A DNA stretch of 64,000 nt, taken from assembly GCA_024811115.1 (NCBI GenBank), contig JAKOGH010000649.1, positions 124,001-188,000 of the forward strand, in the 5' to 3' direction. Positions 49,682 through 61,456 of this stretch are shown piece by piece (within the stretch, counting starts at the first letter, position 1; every line of letters starts with the position of its first letter). Made by a program: the position numbers and the translations under genes. This DNA is from Terana coerulea. Taxonomy: Eukaryota > Basidiomycota > Agaricomycetes > Polyporales > Phanerochaetaceae. The notes below the pieces were generated by a model. It did not search any database. It was given only the letters and a program-made list of their open reading frames with translations, and was not told the origin of the DNA.

Positions 49682-51715
49682 TTAGGGAGTGGCACGGCCC
49701 GGCCATCTGTGCGAATGGTTGTGAGCGTGAATCTAGAGATACAAACCGAACATAACGAACCTTGGGTACAGCGAACATTCCCTAACGGTGAATCGGTTGG
49801 CGAGCCAGGCGAGGAAACGCTGGAACGTATTCAGCCATGAAGTATATCAAGAACCCCGTAGGAGCACTGACCTCGACGCCCAAGCCGTAGCCACCATGCT
49901 CGCACGTACCATACTTGCGCTGGTCCGTGAACCAGTAGTACGGCGACGGGTCAATACCCTCGCGCTTGTACCCCGCCAGCAGCTCCTCCATGTCCGCAAT
50001 CCTCATGGAGCCACCAACAATCTCGCCGACGCCAGGCATGAGCAGGTCACAGCTCTCGGTGAAGACGTGACCAGAAGTGGCGTCTTGGTTTGGCACCTTC
50101 TTCATGTAGAACGCCTTCAGCTCAGCGGGGAAGCCGTGAAGGAAGATTGGCACGCCTAGGATGTCGGTCATCTTGCGCTCGGCAGCCTCCGCGATGTCGT
50201 CGCCGACCGCGTGATCGACCATCTTGGGGTTGCCTTGGGCGTCCTTCACGACGTTACCGTCGGCGTCCTCTTCCTCGTGCTGAATGCCGTGCTCGTTGAG
50301 CCATTTGATGGCGTCGACATACGCGAGACGCTTGAACGGCCGGGCGGGCGCAGTGAAGTTGGGGTTGAGCTGTTTGATAAGGGCGTCGGTAACAGGGTTG
50401 GCAAGCAAACGATCCACGGTTTCACAGATCTAGTAAACCATTAGCACATATTTACCGTAAGCTCTGAAATTTACTTACGACGGCCTCGATGTGAGTCATG
50501 AGGTCGTCGAAGTTGATGAAGGCAAGCTCAGCCTCCAAGTGCGTGTACTCGCTTAAATGGCGCCGCGTGTGGCTGTTCTCAGCGCGGAAACTCTCCTGGA
50601 CGCAGAACACGTCTCCGAGAGATGGCAGGCAAGTCTCGAGGTACAACTGCGAGCTTTGTGTCAGGAACGCGTCCTGACCATAGTAGTTGAACTTGAAGAG
50701 TGTCGCGCCACCTTCGACTTGTGTTTGCACCATGCATGGTGGGGTGACTTCCATTAGATCGTGCGATACAAGGGAATCGCGGAAGGACGAGAGCAACGCC
50801 GCACGAAGTTTTAGCACGGCGGACGCGGTCTCGCCGCGGATGACAAGATGACGGAGGTCTGCGAGAATCGATGGGTCTGATTTCTAGGACATACGTTAGC
50901 ATATAGGCAGGAAGCATGCTGTGTAAGCATGCATACTTCGTTTAACTTGTTGGTGAAGGCTTCATCGCCACCGGGCGCGGCACCCAGCACCTTCCAGTAG
51001 TCAACGGAGAGCTCATGCCCACCAGGGGCGGTCTTGCCTTCTGGAACTGCTTGCAGGGTTCCGACTAGTTGAACGGTCGATTCCAGGGTCAAAGTGAGGG
51101 CGTCGTATGTTTGAGCCTATGTATGAAGTGTATCGATACGGGTATCTATAGGCGATCCAGATGTGACTGACCGTAGGACCCGAAAGCACGCATTGGAGGT
51201 ATGCTGTACCGTCTCGGAGAACAACGAAAATGATGCCTTTCTGGTCTCGAAGACGGTGGACCCATCCGGAGACTGAGACGCGTTGACCGCGAAGCTCAGA
51301 AAGGTTGCCTAGCTTCGCCTAGAATCCCGGTCAAACTCCTAGACGTTAAACGACAATATGCGCAGCGCACCTTCTTAGCTTTAGGAAGGCTAGGATCATC
51401 GGCCAGCACAATCTTCTTGCTTTCCTCGAGTTGTTTTTCCCTCCGTGCACGCTCCTCCGTCTTCTCCTTCGCCTCGCGCTCAGCAAGCTCTTCAGCTTTC
51501 TTGCGTTTCTTCTCAAACCCGTCTGCCCCCTTCTTCGCCTTCTTCAGGGCTGACTGTGTCGGCTCTTCGTATGCTCCTGCTGCATCCTTGCGAATCGCGA
51601 GCGTGGCTCCGGGGTGAGCATAGAGGGCGAATGCAAGGGACTGATAGGGCAGCTCGGGAGTGCCCTTGCCAGTCTCGTCCGACCCGGTGGTCTCGTCTAC
51701 GTGGATGGTCGACAT
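49682..51715 (-). CDS. Cytoplasmic asparaginyl-tRNA synthetase
   Basis: Class IIb aminoacyl-tRNA synthetase that charges tRNA-Asn. Start at 51715 ([20 protein letters not shown]). A Lys/Glu-rich coiled segment ([20 protein letters not shown]) precedes the OB-fold anticodon-binding domain ([20 protein letters not shown]). The catalytic part shows motif 1 ([20 protein letters not shown]), motif 2 ([20 protein letters not shown], then [14 protein letters not shown]) and motif 3 ([13 protein letters not shown] then RFLAWLANR). The last exon joins YPR to WPGRATP with the stop at 49684-49682. The usual ending of these enzymes is YPR-x-x-GRxTP, so this fits. If the final intron (donor GTTCGT) were missed, translation would run into a few extra residues instead. 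Confidence 0.93.
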
Positions 51716-52104
51716 GGTCGTGTGTTGATAGAAAATCCCCACACGCAGACGACCCTTATAGTGGTGGTTCGAGTCAGAGAAGTAGAGTCACGGTGACAAG
51801 TTCGCGAGTCACTCGACAAGCTCAGCGGTAAGTTATCGGGGGTAGATGCTGTAACGATCTGTTCGATCTCATGCAATAGCAACGTAGCAAGTGAATAGTA
51901 GGATGTGGATTCATTGTCGTCGGTGGCTGTCTGTCATGAAACTGAATGATGTCAAGTTATGGCGGACTAAACCAAGATTGAATGCGCCTATACAGGAGGT
52001 CGGCGCTGTGCGCCGCTAGGTCTCAGAAAATAGACTTAATATATATCTAGAGGCTATCCCTACAACATTACTCGTGGCAGCACTGAGTACACATGACATC
52101 GACT

Positions 52105-53189
52105 TTAATCCAAAGCACAACCATACACGGTCCGTGCGACATTCCTCCACGATTCTTGGTTTACGGCGAACGTTTGGGCATACTCGACCTCCAGATGATG
52201 CAAACGCTTCCCGACGATCACCAGGCTGTGCAATGGTTCTCCGAAAACCTCTGGGGGCTGCGACAATAGCTCGGCAAGAGTTCCAGATACGATGCGCTCT
52301 TGTCCCTCTCCTCCTCCGACTCGCGATACCGCGATGGCTAACGTCTTATCTGGCGTGAGGATACCGCCTTGCCGAATCTCCTCGACGTCAGCAAGCTGTC
52401 TCACAGCTTGGGTAATAGACATGTATCTCGGTGGTTCATATATCTTCCTGCCTCTGTGATAGAGTTGTGAGTAAACCCAACCAATTCTCCATGGCGTAAA
52501 AGTTACCTTGCAAGGTTCTCTTCACTTTGCTCCTTCACCTTGATATCCAGTAGTACGAGCGTATGCATTCCGAGATCTGCATTTTCTTTGACGCGGTCGT
52601 AGAAGCTGTCCGGCTTCCAAGTGTCTGTGAAGAACACCAAAGACACAGTTTGGCCAAAGTTGTAGAGCTGAAGCCCGCAGGCACCAACGGCGTTCATGAT
52701 AGAGGCGTTATGGATCACGCGCACAGGTATATTCGACGACCGTGCACGGAGGACGATATCTGTGTGAGTGGTTGCACTATAACATGTTCGGCTGACCGTG
52801 AATCACTCATTAGTAAGAACAAACTCACCCAAATGGATCGCCAACCACCAGCAGCGCGGTATCCTCCTTGTCGGCATCCCTCAGGATTTCGTCGCTCTCG
52901 GTCTCGACCATGTCGCGATCAGCAAGAATCAGTTCCTTCCCATAGTATGCTTCCTTGCCGCATCCTTAGGTATGTTACTTTATGTAGGATATGATGACAT
53001 ACCAGCCTCTCTTTCTGAATCATGAGGATGCTCGTGTACGCTTCCAAGTAGACCCTGGAGCAGCCTTTGATAGCCTGGAAGGATTTGTTGACTTTAGGAA
53101 ATAGCAGTAAGAGTCATCCAACGTACCTCGAGCCCTCGAACAGTGATATCCTTCTCATCGCATAGTCCAAGCCCGATTATGTAGAACAT
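52105..53189 (-). CDS. DPH5: Diphthine (methyl ester) synthase
   Basis: SAM-dependent methyltransferase of diphthamide synthesis on elongation factor 2; it acts after the Dph1-Dph4 step in the cytoplasm. Start at 53189 with [20 protein letters not shown], the typical SAM-binding N-terminus. Following exons give [18 protein letters not shown], then [14 protein letters not shown] and [29 protein letters not shown] and [20 protein letters not shown] are the most conserved block. The C-terminal half has [20 protein letters not shown] residues, [20 protein letters not shown] and [20 protein letters not shown]. Stop at 52107-52105. Length near 290 aa is normal for the family. The [20 protein letters not shown] segment has one extra residue relative to the usual [16 protein letters not shown], which does not disturb the frame. 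Confidence 0.93.
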
Positions 53190-54186
53190 TTGGGCGGGTA
53201 GAGTCTGTAAGATTGGAGCAGCAGGAGTCGGGAAAAGTCGACAGTTGACGCCCATAGATCAGGGTTACTGTAACCTTTGATAAGATAAGATTGGATCTGA
53301 AATGCGGATTTGACCTGCCTCCGAACCTCAACCTGGCTCGTCCTTCCAGTCACCGCGAGCATCCGCCGCCGAGATCAACACAGCAAGTATGCCAGGCTTT
53401 CGAATATGACGACAAAGTTGAATTGGGTTAAATGCGCCTGTGTTGGATTCACGAAAAGCAACGCTTTACTTCTGGCCTGTTTAGAAACCATCGGGTCTGT
53501 GTAGAATATCTACAAGCTGAGAGCCAGGCCCTCCTGTCTCTTCGGGCGAATTCTTCGAGGTGAACATGATGCTTTCCGCATGCTTACCGGCAGGTAAATC
53601 TTCGCTCTATAGACTCTTATTCAAACGCCTCCTCCCGCGCCAGGGAGAGATTCCAGGGTCACCTGTGCTGACATACCGTCTTTCTATAGGACGGCTCCTG
53701 CGGCCTTTTACTGTGATCGAGCCAGGGTTGACATCTCTGCGCACAGCCCATGAGGCACAGCCAAATGCGTCCCCGAGTTGTCCGAGAACACCGAGAACAC
53801 CTCTGCTCCGAAATCCCCAATGCAGATCGTACCCAGGGTGTGTGCCTGCATTCTCTCCATATCCGTTGACCGGTTCAGGAACAGAAGGGACAGCCAACTC
53901 CCTGGGAGGGCGTGCCGCCGGGCATGCTATGTTGCGTCATTGCTATTGGTGCGTAAAATCAGTCATTTTCGCCGAAGAATTTTGCTGAGGTCGTCTAGCC
54001 AAGTCTGCACCTGCATTTCCTGTCTGCCCGACTCCGCAAGGTTCCCCCACCCCTACTGGCCCCTTGGATGGAACCTAGATATTAGCGCGATCGATCCGTG
54101 CAACTTGGCCGTCTGTTAGTTCATTCAAGAACTCTGGGTGGGCGAGGCTTTCCAGCTCACCTTGTTCTGCCCCCCGAAGCGGAAGC
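53190..54186. other. Intergenic stretch between DPH5 and the F-box gene
   Basis: Divergent promoters should lie here. A plus frame at 53560-53988 and a minus frame at 53607-53897 overlap one another and have no recognisable domain. Confidence 0.35.
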
Positions 54187-55731
54187 ATGGCCTTTAACCC
54201 AAGCAGGATACCGTCAGATATAATTCAACACGTAGTCGAGCATATCGACCTCAGGAAGGATCTGTACAATTGTACACTGGTAAACCATATCTTTCATGGC
54301 GCAGCCATCCCGAGGCTATATCATACGATTGACACACGGATCCCAATAATGGTACGTGTCAATTACTATTGACTTATGCTTAGATTACTCACGTCATGCG
54401 CGTGCTTACAGAGGAGGAGGCAGAACATTCAAGTAAGCATCATGCATCCGTGGCTGACCATACTACAAAAGCCTTGGTATGGCCTGTACGTACGACATGT
54501 CACGAAGGACGGTGTGTCAGCCCCTAGATATCCCATCTGACTCCGCTGAGGTTAGGGTGTAGCATCTTTCTCCGTCGCGCAGGCACAGCTGTCTCAGTCG
54601 ACGCGGCTGGAGGCTCTGCGCCTGTGCTCAAGACTGCGGTCGTTCTCCTGGACGGACAGCAGCCCATACATGCAAAACGATGCGGCCTTCATTGCTTATC
54701 TGGACGTCATTCAAACATCTCGGTGTCAAAGAGCTCTACGTCAAGATATCGTCCGGCATCAGTCGGAGTGTCTGGGCGCGACTTACGGAAATTGACGGCC
54801 TCGAACGGCTTGGACTGTGGGCGTCGCATTGTAGCGTCCATGGTCTCTCCGCTTGGGCATCGAGGCTGGGACGGAGCATCACGCATCTACAATACGGGAT
54901 CACCTCTGAGGCTGGTAACCAACCCCAATGTACGTGCCCACACGGCCTTTCTATCGTTTTGCAACTTAAATTGCTCCCAGTCCTTTCCCAAATGCTCTAC
55001 CTGCAAAGCCTGCGCTTGGACGTTTCGAGCAACAGTGTGCAGGATATCCTCACCTTCCTACCCTGTTTGGTCGAGCTCGATGTTCGCTACCGCTCCGCCA
55101 GTTTATTGGCCACCAGCAGGCTCAGCGGGGCCCTCCCAGCCGCGCGGCTGCGGGAGCTTACCGTGCGGTTAATGGCGGGGAGCTTCGATGGTCTCTGGAC
55201 GTGGATTCAGCAAATTGTCCCGCACGCATCTTCCTTACGTTCGCTCACCATCCACAATCGTCTGGTCTACGGCGTCCCATCAAGTAGTTTCGCGGTGCCG
55301 CGTAGCTTTTCTGGAATATGTCGCAGCGCGCCATGAGTCTTCTCTCGAGACTTTGGCGCTCCACGACCTCCAGCTTGGTTTGGAGGAGCTTCGGTTCATT
55401 TGTACAACACTACCTGCGCTCGGGATCTTAGTGTTCTCTCTCCCTGGTCAGAACTTGGTAGGCGTCAAAACACTTTTACAGGGCGGATTATTGAACGCAT
55501 GTGTAGGCACCTGTCGGGGACATGATTCGCCATGCTCACAATCTGAGAGTCCTTAACTTGGGCCGCCACCTAAAAGCGTTTTCGGCTCCCGATTACGCAC
55601 AAACGTGGATGTTACGAAGTCATGGTTCGCAGCTGATCCGAATAGACATTGGCCGAGATACGTTCAAGGTGGGTGACTCCCTTACTCCCATAACCAAATA
55701 TGTGGCATTTAATCACTGCAATATTGTTTAG
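54187..55731 (+). pseudogene. F-box/leucine-rich-like protein with frame breaks
   Basis: Exon 1 starts at 54187 and encodes an F-box-like segment, IPSDIIQHVVEHIDLRKDLY, then NCTLVNHIFHGAAIPRLYHT. Exon 2 gives PWLTILQKPWYGLYVRHVTK. Downstream, STRLEALRLCSRLRSFSW, GVKELYVKISSGI, LERLGLW, LYLQSLRLDVSSNS and NLRVLNLGRHLK are leucine-rich-like units. The frame changes near 54700 and near 55290 without any possible intron, so the gene as written is broken at two sites. F-box proteins are substrate adaptors of SCF ubiquitin ligases. This family turns over fast in mushroom genomes, so true pseudogenisation is plausible. Assembly error is the alternative. The last frame stops at 55729-55731. Confidence 0.6.
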
Positions 55732-56248
55732 GGTCGGTGGGTATATAAAGGACGATGTGTCCGGTACACCAAAAGCAACGTTCGAAGTATGTAGCGACGA
55801 GGATGTCTCTACTCGATGGACGTGATCTCACCGTGGCCTACCTCCGCGTTGTCGGGCAGTGTTCAAGCGTACTGTCTGTTTTACATCTGTGACCATATAA
55901 AAACCCGCTTCAAGACTCATGAACACAATATATAGAAGTCGGTGTTCATACCGTAACTCAGACGTTAGTGTAACACTTGGCGTTTCATAGCCGCATTGAG
56001 AGGCCCGACGGCCGAAAGGCAGGATCGCAAGAATGACGCGAGTGGCCTTACAAAAAAATTGGTACATCCGCTCTCTGCAACGGCTGATGTACATAACGAG
56101 GTCTGATAGGCGCAACGGTCGAGCAATTGGGTGTAAGAATGGAGATGAGGTGATGTACAGAAGTATGCAACAGAAAGGCTGCCAAAGTGACTATCAGCTG
56201 CAGGAAGTAAACGCAGATGAGACGCATACACTCACCGAGGAAGCACAA
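55732..56248. other. Convergent 3' regions
   Basis: Between the F-box gene (plus) and LSM4 (minus). Minus frames at 55828-56231 have no motif. It probably holds both 3' UTRs. Confidence 0.35.
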
Positions 56249-56923
56249 TTACATCCCCCTTCCTCGTCCTCTACCGCCACGCATGGGCCCACCGCGTGCA
56301 GAGCCTCGTCCTATGACAGCGAAGGTCAGTGTCGCGATACATAAGTCCAACAACAGCAGTCTCACCTCCTCGCTGTGCCATTCCACGTCCTGACGCGCGT
56401 GTCAGCTTGGAATCTTTTAAAAATCAGTAGCAGAAAACATACCTCCTCGGGCACCAGGTCCTCCACCGCCTCTTGCGCTGCGTCCTGCCTCCCTTGCCCT
56501 GTTTTGTTCCTCCTTCACGGTGTCCAGTAGCGTGTCGGGTACGCGAAGGTATTTGATCTAGATATAAGACGCATGAGCCTCTACGGCATATAAGTTAATC
56601 TGGAACTTACTGTGCTGCCACGGATATAGCACTCCTTAACCTTCCAGAACCTATCCCCTTCGGCGTTCGTCTGGTACACCTCGCGCAGAGTGATGTTCAT
56701 GAAGTTGTCGCAGTTGACAAGATGCCCATTGAATGTCTCCCCGTTCTTCAACTCAACCAACTGTGGAAGTCATCCTGAAATGAGCTATAAACCTGCCAGG
56801 GCCGCTATGACGAACTCACTCACCATGGGCTTGTTTTGGGCCGCGTTCAACAGTGAAAGCGGAAGCTAAATAACACAGAAGGTTTGAGTTCGTGGGGAAC
56901 ATGTCCAATATGCTACGCACCAT
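56249..56923 (-). CDS. LSM4: U6 snRNA-associated Sm-like protein LSm4
   Basis: Subunit of the Lsm1-7 and Lsm2-8 rings that act in mRNA decapping and U6 snRNA stability. The start codon at 56923-56921 forms the whole coding part of exon 1; an intron with donor GTGCGT follows at once. The next exons encode [34 protein letters not shown] (Sm1 motif), [22 protein letters not shown] and [20 protein letters not shown] (Sm2 region). The C-terminus is the RGG-rich tail usual for LSm4 (GGRGRGRGM, stop at 56251-56249). The protein is about 130 aa, split by six introns. Order and residues match LSm4 family members throughout, with no frame break. Confidence 0.93.
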
Positions 56924-57333
56924 GCTGCGGGAGAGGTGTGAGCTAACCGACGTGGTGGAAAGTGGAAGAGATGGGTGTGCAGGGCACGCGTTGCACGCGA
57001 GCTGTGCGCGCTTCAGCCTCGCCAAACTCTGATGTTGTCCCCGACCACCACGTCCTCTCGCAGCATCCTCGTCATTCTATTCGCACACCTTGTCTTGCGC
57101 TATACCAACAGGAAATTGTGATAGGTTCAAGCATGACTGCGATCTCCCCTCGGAGTCACCAGGGGCATATCCAGGGCATTCGAAAGAACTTAGGGTCCTT
57201 AAAACGCTCAGCGCAGCCGGACCCGCAGTACCTCACAGCGCTCGCCATCCGAAGGCAGCACGTGCAATATTCAGATAAAGGCCCGACTCATCTCGCGGCC
57301 TGATGCCTTCGCTTTGACCTTCCGACCACAGCC
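56924..57333. promoter_or_regulatory. Divergent promoter region of LSM4 and the DUF7330-like gene
   Basis: About 410 bases between the minus-strand ATG at 56923 and the plus-strand ATG at 57334. Plus frames at 56962-57303 have no domain. No specific element was recognised. Confidence 0.35.
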
Positions 57334-59002
57334 ATGATCCTCCCAGAAGACAGGCCAGAGTCCCCGTCAAAACTGCAGCCTGCGGCCGCGTCCGCGGTGC
57401 CCACACAGCAGGAGGCCGCCGCCCCGCCTGCGTATCCAGGACATGAAGCGGGAAGCTCAAGACTGGCTACCGGGCCGCCTGTGGTAGAACAAGGGTACTA
57501 CACGCCTTCCACTTACACGCATGGAGAGCCAGCTGGAAAGAGGTTCTTCCAGGCCTTCGCGGTTGCCGTCATTGTGTACTTCCTTTTCCTTGCATTGGTC
57601 AGGAGCATATTCGAGAGCGCCCACTACATACATGGAGGCAGGGGGGGACGGCATTGGGTGAGCATTGCAAATTTTTGGTTGGAGAATAACCATGCTCATC
57701 ATAAGCCACTATAGGACTGGGACCCGAAAGGCGTTGCGACGGCACAACCTCTCCCGAAGGATGGAAAAGTACTGCACTGTGTGAAAGGTGCCGGCGGTTG
57801 GAATTCGTTCGACGACACCAGTACGCAGACTTTCAAATTGGACGTCACATCGGACGTGCTCTATCTCTTCACGCGCGGGATGAAACTCAGCGGAAACGTC
57901 GTCATCACTCAAGACGAAAGATTGCATGAGCCGGGAGCGGTGTATGTTGACATCCTCAGCATGTATGGGACACACAAATGGCTTCACGCGGTCAGTGTAT
58001 GCTCCTTAGAGCGGAGTCCGGGTCAGCAGGGTGTAGGAATCTTCGTGAGTCCTATTCTCCGTGCCACGAAGAATTCTCTGACAAACAACGTGCAGTCACC
58101 CACGTCATGGAATTCAGAGAACGCTCCCTTACCAGACCTTGAGTTCGAAGTGACCATTCGCCTCCCAATGCCAGCAAATAGCGACCGCCTCGAGATCTCC
58201 ACCTTGGAAACCAATACGCCGAACTTCTCTCAGCATCTCGGTGCTCTTAAAGACCACGTATCATTCAGGGCTGTATCACTCAGTAGTGCTAATGCGCACA
58301 TCTACCTACAGGTGAGTATTTGCGCCCCTTACTGCACCAGGTTGCTGACCTATTATATGTATAGTCACTTTACGCGAAGGATGTGAGGGTCACTACCTCG
58401 AACAGTCGCATTGTAGGCGACTTGGTCACAGCGGGCAACATTGCATTCGACACTTCGAACGGGCCCATCAACCTGAAGGCCGAGCTTCAGAACAATGATT
58501 TGTACACCTCGCATCCTAAGCTGTCTTTGACAACAAGAAATGCGTCAGTGATTCGAATTGTGACTGGGAGCACTTCACTGACCTCAATTGTAGTAAGATT
58601 GAGGCGGCTACTAAGCTCATCTCCACTACAAGCTCAAATTATTCCCTCGGTCATGGTGGTCAGTTCAGCGTGAAAGCGCAGACTAGCAACGGACGCGTTG
58701 CGTTGGACTTCCCGGCAGCGCCGGTGGACTCGAAGCTCGACGTGGATGTCAAGGCCTCCAACGCCGCTGTTATATTAAGGCTTCACCCGACATTCGAGGG
58801 TAACTTTGATGTGAAGTCCCCGAACAGCCGAACATATGTGGAAGCCCACCAGGTATTCGACCCTGCCCGAAGGAATCGCACCAGGCAGATGCGGATATTC
58901 GAGAAGCCGGGCATCACCACAGGCGAAGTCTGGTGGGCTAGAGAACACATGGGCACGGTCAGGGTGCGCACGTCGAATGGGCCCGCGGAGGTGTATCTGT
59001 AG
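57334..59002 (+). CDS. DUF7330-like single-pass membrane protein
   Basis: Start at 57334 (MILPEDRPESPSKLQPAAAS). A Pro/Ala-rich N-terminal tail leads to FFQAFAVAVIVYFLFLALVR, a membrane helix. An intron 57658-57714 follows. The large outer domain has WNSFDDTSTQTFKLDVTSDV, RLPMPANSDRLEISTLETNT, VRVTTSNSRIVGDLVTAGNI, AQTSNGRVALDFPAAPVDSK and ends VRVRTSNGPAEVYL (stop 59000-59002). The repeated TSN-G/R turns resemble the beta-solenoid-like adhesin domains of bacterial DUF4097 proteins and the basidiomycete DUF7330 proteins. Function unknown; a cell-surface or wall-facing protein is a fair guess. Two further introns lie near 58310-58370 and 58560-58600. Confidence 0.72.
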
Positions 59003-59202
59003 GGCTCTCAGGAAGGCGCACGATCTTTTGCGAAGAGGGTGTTCCTGTACGCTAGTCGCCTGTTGTGGACATGATTTATACCATTTTTGTAGTGCGTAGC
59101 GTAATTAGCTGTACTTTTAGAGAGATGACATGGTCCTGCACTATTTACATACTGCTCTCCTCTTTCACCCTACCGCGACGGCTTCTTGGTCTTGACAGCA
59201 GG

Positions 59203-60026
59203 TCATGAGACGGGGGCACGCTTGTCCCAGGAAGCTTTAGCCAACTCGCGCTTCCCTCTCTGCGGCCCATACCAAGCACTGTAGAGCTTCTCCCTGACCT
59301 GGTACAAGCCCTCAAAGCTCTCCCCGTTCACCTTCGCATTGGTGGCCGGCACGACGTAGTGCCCCTCCACCCCGTCCACCTTCACCAGCACCTGCGACTC
59401 GAGACCGCCCGGCACCAGGTTGCAGTCGCGCAGCGGGTACACCTTGCCTTGGCCGCGCCAGTGCCACGGGTTCTGCAGGATGAGCATGAGCTCCTGCCCG
59501 GGCTTCCCGTCCAGCTTCGGCGCGAGCCCGGCGTCCCTGTGCACTTGTGACGAGGGCAGGAGGAAGGCGCGGCGCACCGTGCGGGCGCGCGAGTTTAACA
59601 GTATGATGCCGACGAATGCGCCAGCGAGAGTGACTCCGAGAGCAGCGGGGACGCGTTGGTGTAGTGGACGCAGAACGTATTCGTCGGGTGAAGGAGCAGC
59701 GATGCTTGGGCTTGGATCACTTGGGTCGGGTTGCTTGAACTCGTCCGCTGGCCGCTCGACCTTCTCCGTCCAGTGGGAGAAGATTAGCTCAGCTCCGAGC
59801 ACGCTGAGGTATCCGTTTGAGAAATGTATTTTCGCAGGAAGAATCAACGTACTGACGTCGTGGTGAGCTGAGCGAGAATGAGCGGCATCGTCCACCGCTG
59901 GGACCATGGCGGCTTTGCGTCTACCAACGGTGTCAGCTCGAGCAGGTCGTTCGGCCGGATGCCTTGTCGTGGTAGCCAGTCGGATTGTCCTCGCAGCGCA
60001 CTCCATAGTCGTGGTGAGCGACTCAT
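59203..60026 (-). CDS. Two-helix membrane protein, possibly TMEM223-like mitochondrial
   Basis: Start at 60026 (MSRSPRLWSALRGQSDWLPR), a basic N-terminus that could be a mitochondrial targeting signal. Exon 1 ends LILAQLTTTS; the frame resumes with LIFSHWTEKVERPADEF after an intron of about 66 nt. Hydrophobic segments are PLILAQLTTTSLIFS and AALGVTLAGAFVGIILLNS. The following RARTVRRAFLLPS and the soluble C-terminal half (VLVKVDGVEGHYVVPATNAK) resemble the layout of TMEM223 proteins. That resemblance is general, so the assignment is tentative. It ends KASWDKRAPVS (stop 59205-59203). Confidence 0.6.
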
Positions 60027-60243
60027 GGTGAGTCTGGTGGTGGATAGAGAGCGAAACCGCTCGTCCGTTCGGCTGCGAGGGTGAAGTCCGGAGTCAACGC
60101 GCCTGGTCCTTGCCGCATATATTCAGCACCAGCGATGATCACGGCGGCCGCAACGCGTTTGATCCATCCAGGTATGTTCTCAACCCTCATCTTCATGTAT
60201 GACTTTATTGAACTTCAGTCGGAGAACCGTACAGACTCTACGA

Positions 60244-61162
60244 ATGTCTTTGAAACGTTCAGCATCTGCGGAAGAGGGCTCTCAGGCGGCCAAGCGGAAG
60301 AAAGGCCTTCGCGACATTGCTGCCTCTACGCTCGACGCAATAGAGCACGGGTCGTACCTCCAGTATGACCTGAAGATTCCTATCGCCTCCGCAAAGAAAA
60401 ACACAAGATACTATGCCCCAGACTCCCTGCTTGCAGCGTGGGCCTCCGGTGCGCGTCGGGATACCGACCGCGCCAAAGTGTCTTTGCTCGAGGTCTCCAC
60501 GCTCGAAGGCGCACGCCTCCTCGCGAACGAGCACGCAGGGCAGTCTAGCACACCCAAGATCGGCATCCTGAACTTCGCCTCTGCTCGTAAACCCGGCGGA
60601 GGCTTCCTCAACGGCGCCCAGGCGCAGGAAGAGTCAATCGCCCGCGCGTCGACGCTCTACCCGACGCTCATGACCGCCGTCGCACAGCAGTTCTACACTT
60701 TGCACAACCACGACCCGAAGGGCGGGTACTACTCGCACGCGATGCTGTACTCGCCGGGGTCGTCGTCTTCCGCGATGACCACGGGGCTGGCTTGAACCCC
60801 TCACTGTTGATATCCTCACCTCCGCGGCCGTGAACGCGGGTGTGGTACGGCAAACCCTCAAAGGCCGTGTCGCGGGCCCTGCAGAGGAGGAGAGGATAAC
60901 AAAGGCGATGAAGGAGCGCATGGCGCGGGTGCTCTATCTGTTCGAGAGCCAGGGCGTGAAGCATGTCGTTCTGGGCAGCTTCGGCACAGGTGTCTTCCGC
61001 AATAATGTCGACACGGTGGCTTCTATCTGGGCGGAGCTGTTGCTTGAAGATGGGGCGCGTTTCGAGAGTTCGTTCGACAGAGTCATGTTCGCGGTGCTAG
61101 GGCGGCAGACATTCGAAGAGTTTGAGAGCGTATTCGAACGGCACCATCGACAAGACTCGTAG
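60244..61162 (+). CDS. Microbial-type PARG macrodomain protein
   Basis: Start at 60244 (MSLKRSASAEEGSQAAKRKK), a short basic tail that could be nuclear. The domain of the bacterial/fungal poly(ADP-ribose) glycohydrolase family follows: KIGILNFASARKPGGGFLNG, AQAQEESIARASTLYP (the GGG-x(6-8)-QEE catalytic signature, intact), then DHGAGLNP, VDILTSAAVNAGVV, and VKHVVLGSFGTGVFRNN. Such enzymes hydrolyse ADP-ribose chains. Two one-base losses are apparent, in the G run at 60756-60759 and the C run at 60797-60800; with one base added at each, the conserved VVVFRDDHGAGL and VDILTSAAVN lines join. As written, the frame stops after the first. I take the gene as real and the breaks as likely assembly errors. 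Confidence 0.82.
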
Positions 61163-61456
61163 CCCCGATCCCGTATATATGGTCTCAAGAGTGATTTTTT
61201 GCTGTATTTTTGTACCTATGGCTTGACTCGAATACTTACCCTGGAATCCTATGCACCGGCCTCCGGAGCGCTTGTTGCTGATCCGCAGGGACCGGCGCAG
61301 CTCCTAAAAGGGATTCGTCGGGATTGATGGAAGAGCGTAGCGCCCTGACCTCAACTCGCTTGGCCTCCACCACCACCAGCGAAATGTTGTCATCTTGAGC
61401 TGCTGCAGTCTTAAGTCACCATCTTCTCGTTTGTCATTGGAGACATACGTAGGCTC

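Noticed and set aside
53560..53988. 142-codon plus-strand open frame
   Set aside because: Overlapped by an equally long minus frame; composition is typical of non-coding GC-rich sequence.
54700..55300. Introns explaining the F-box frame changes
   Set aside because: No GT-AG pair of workable length exists between the two frames at either site.
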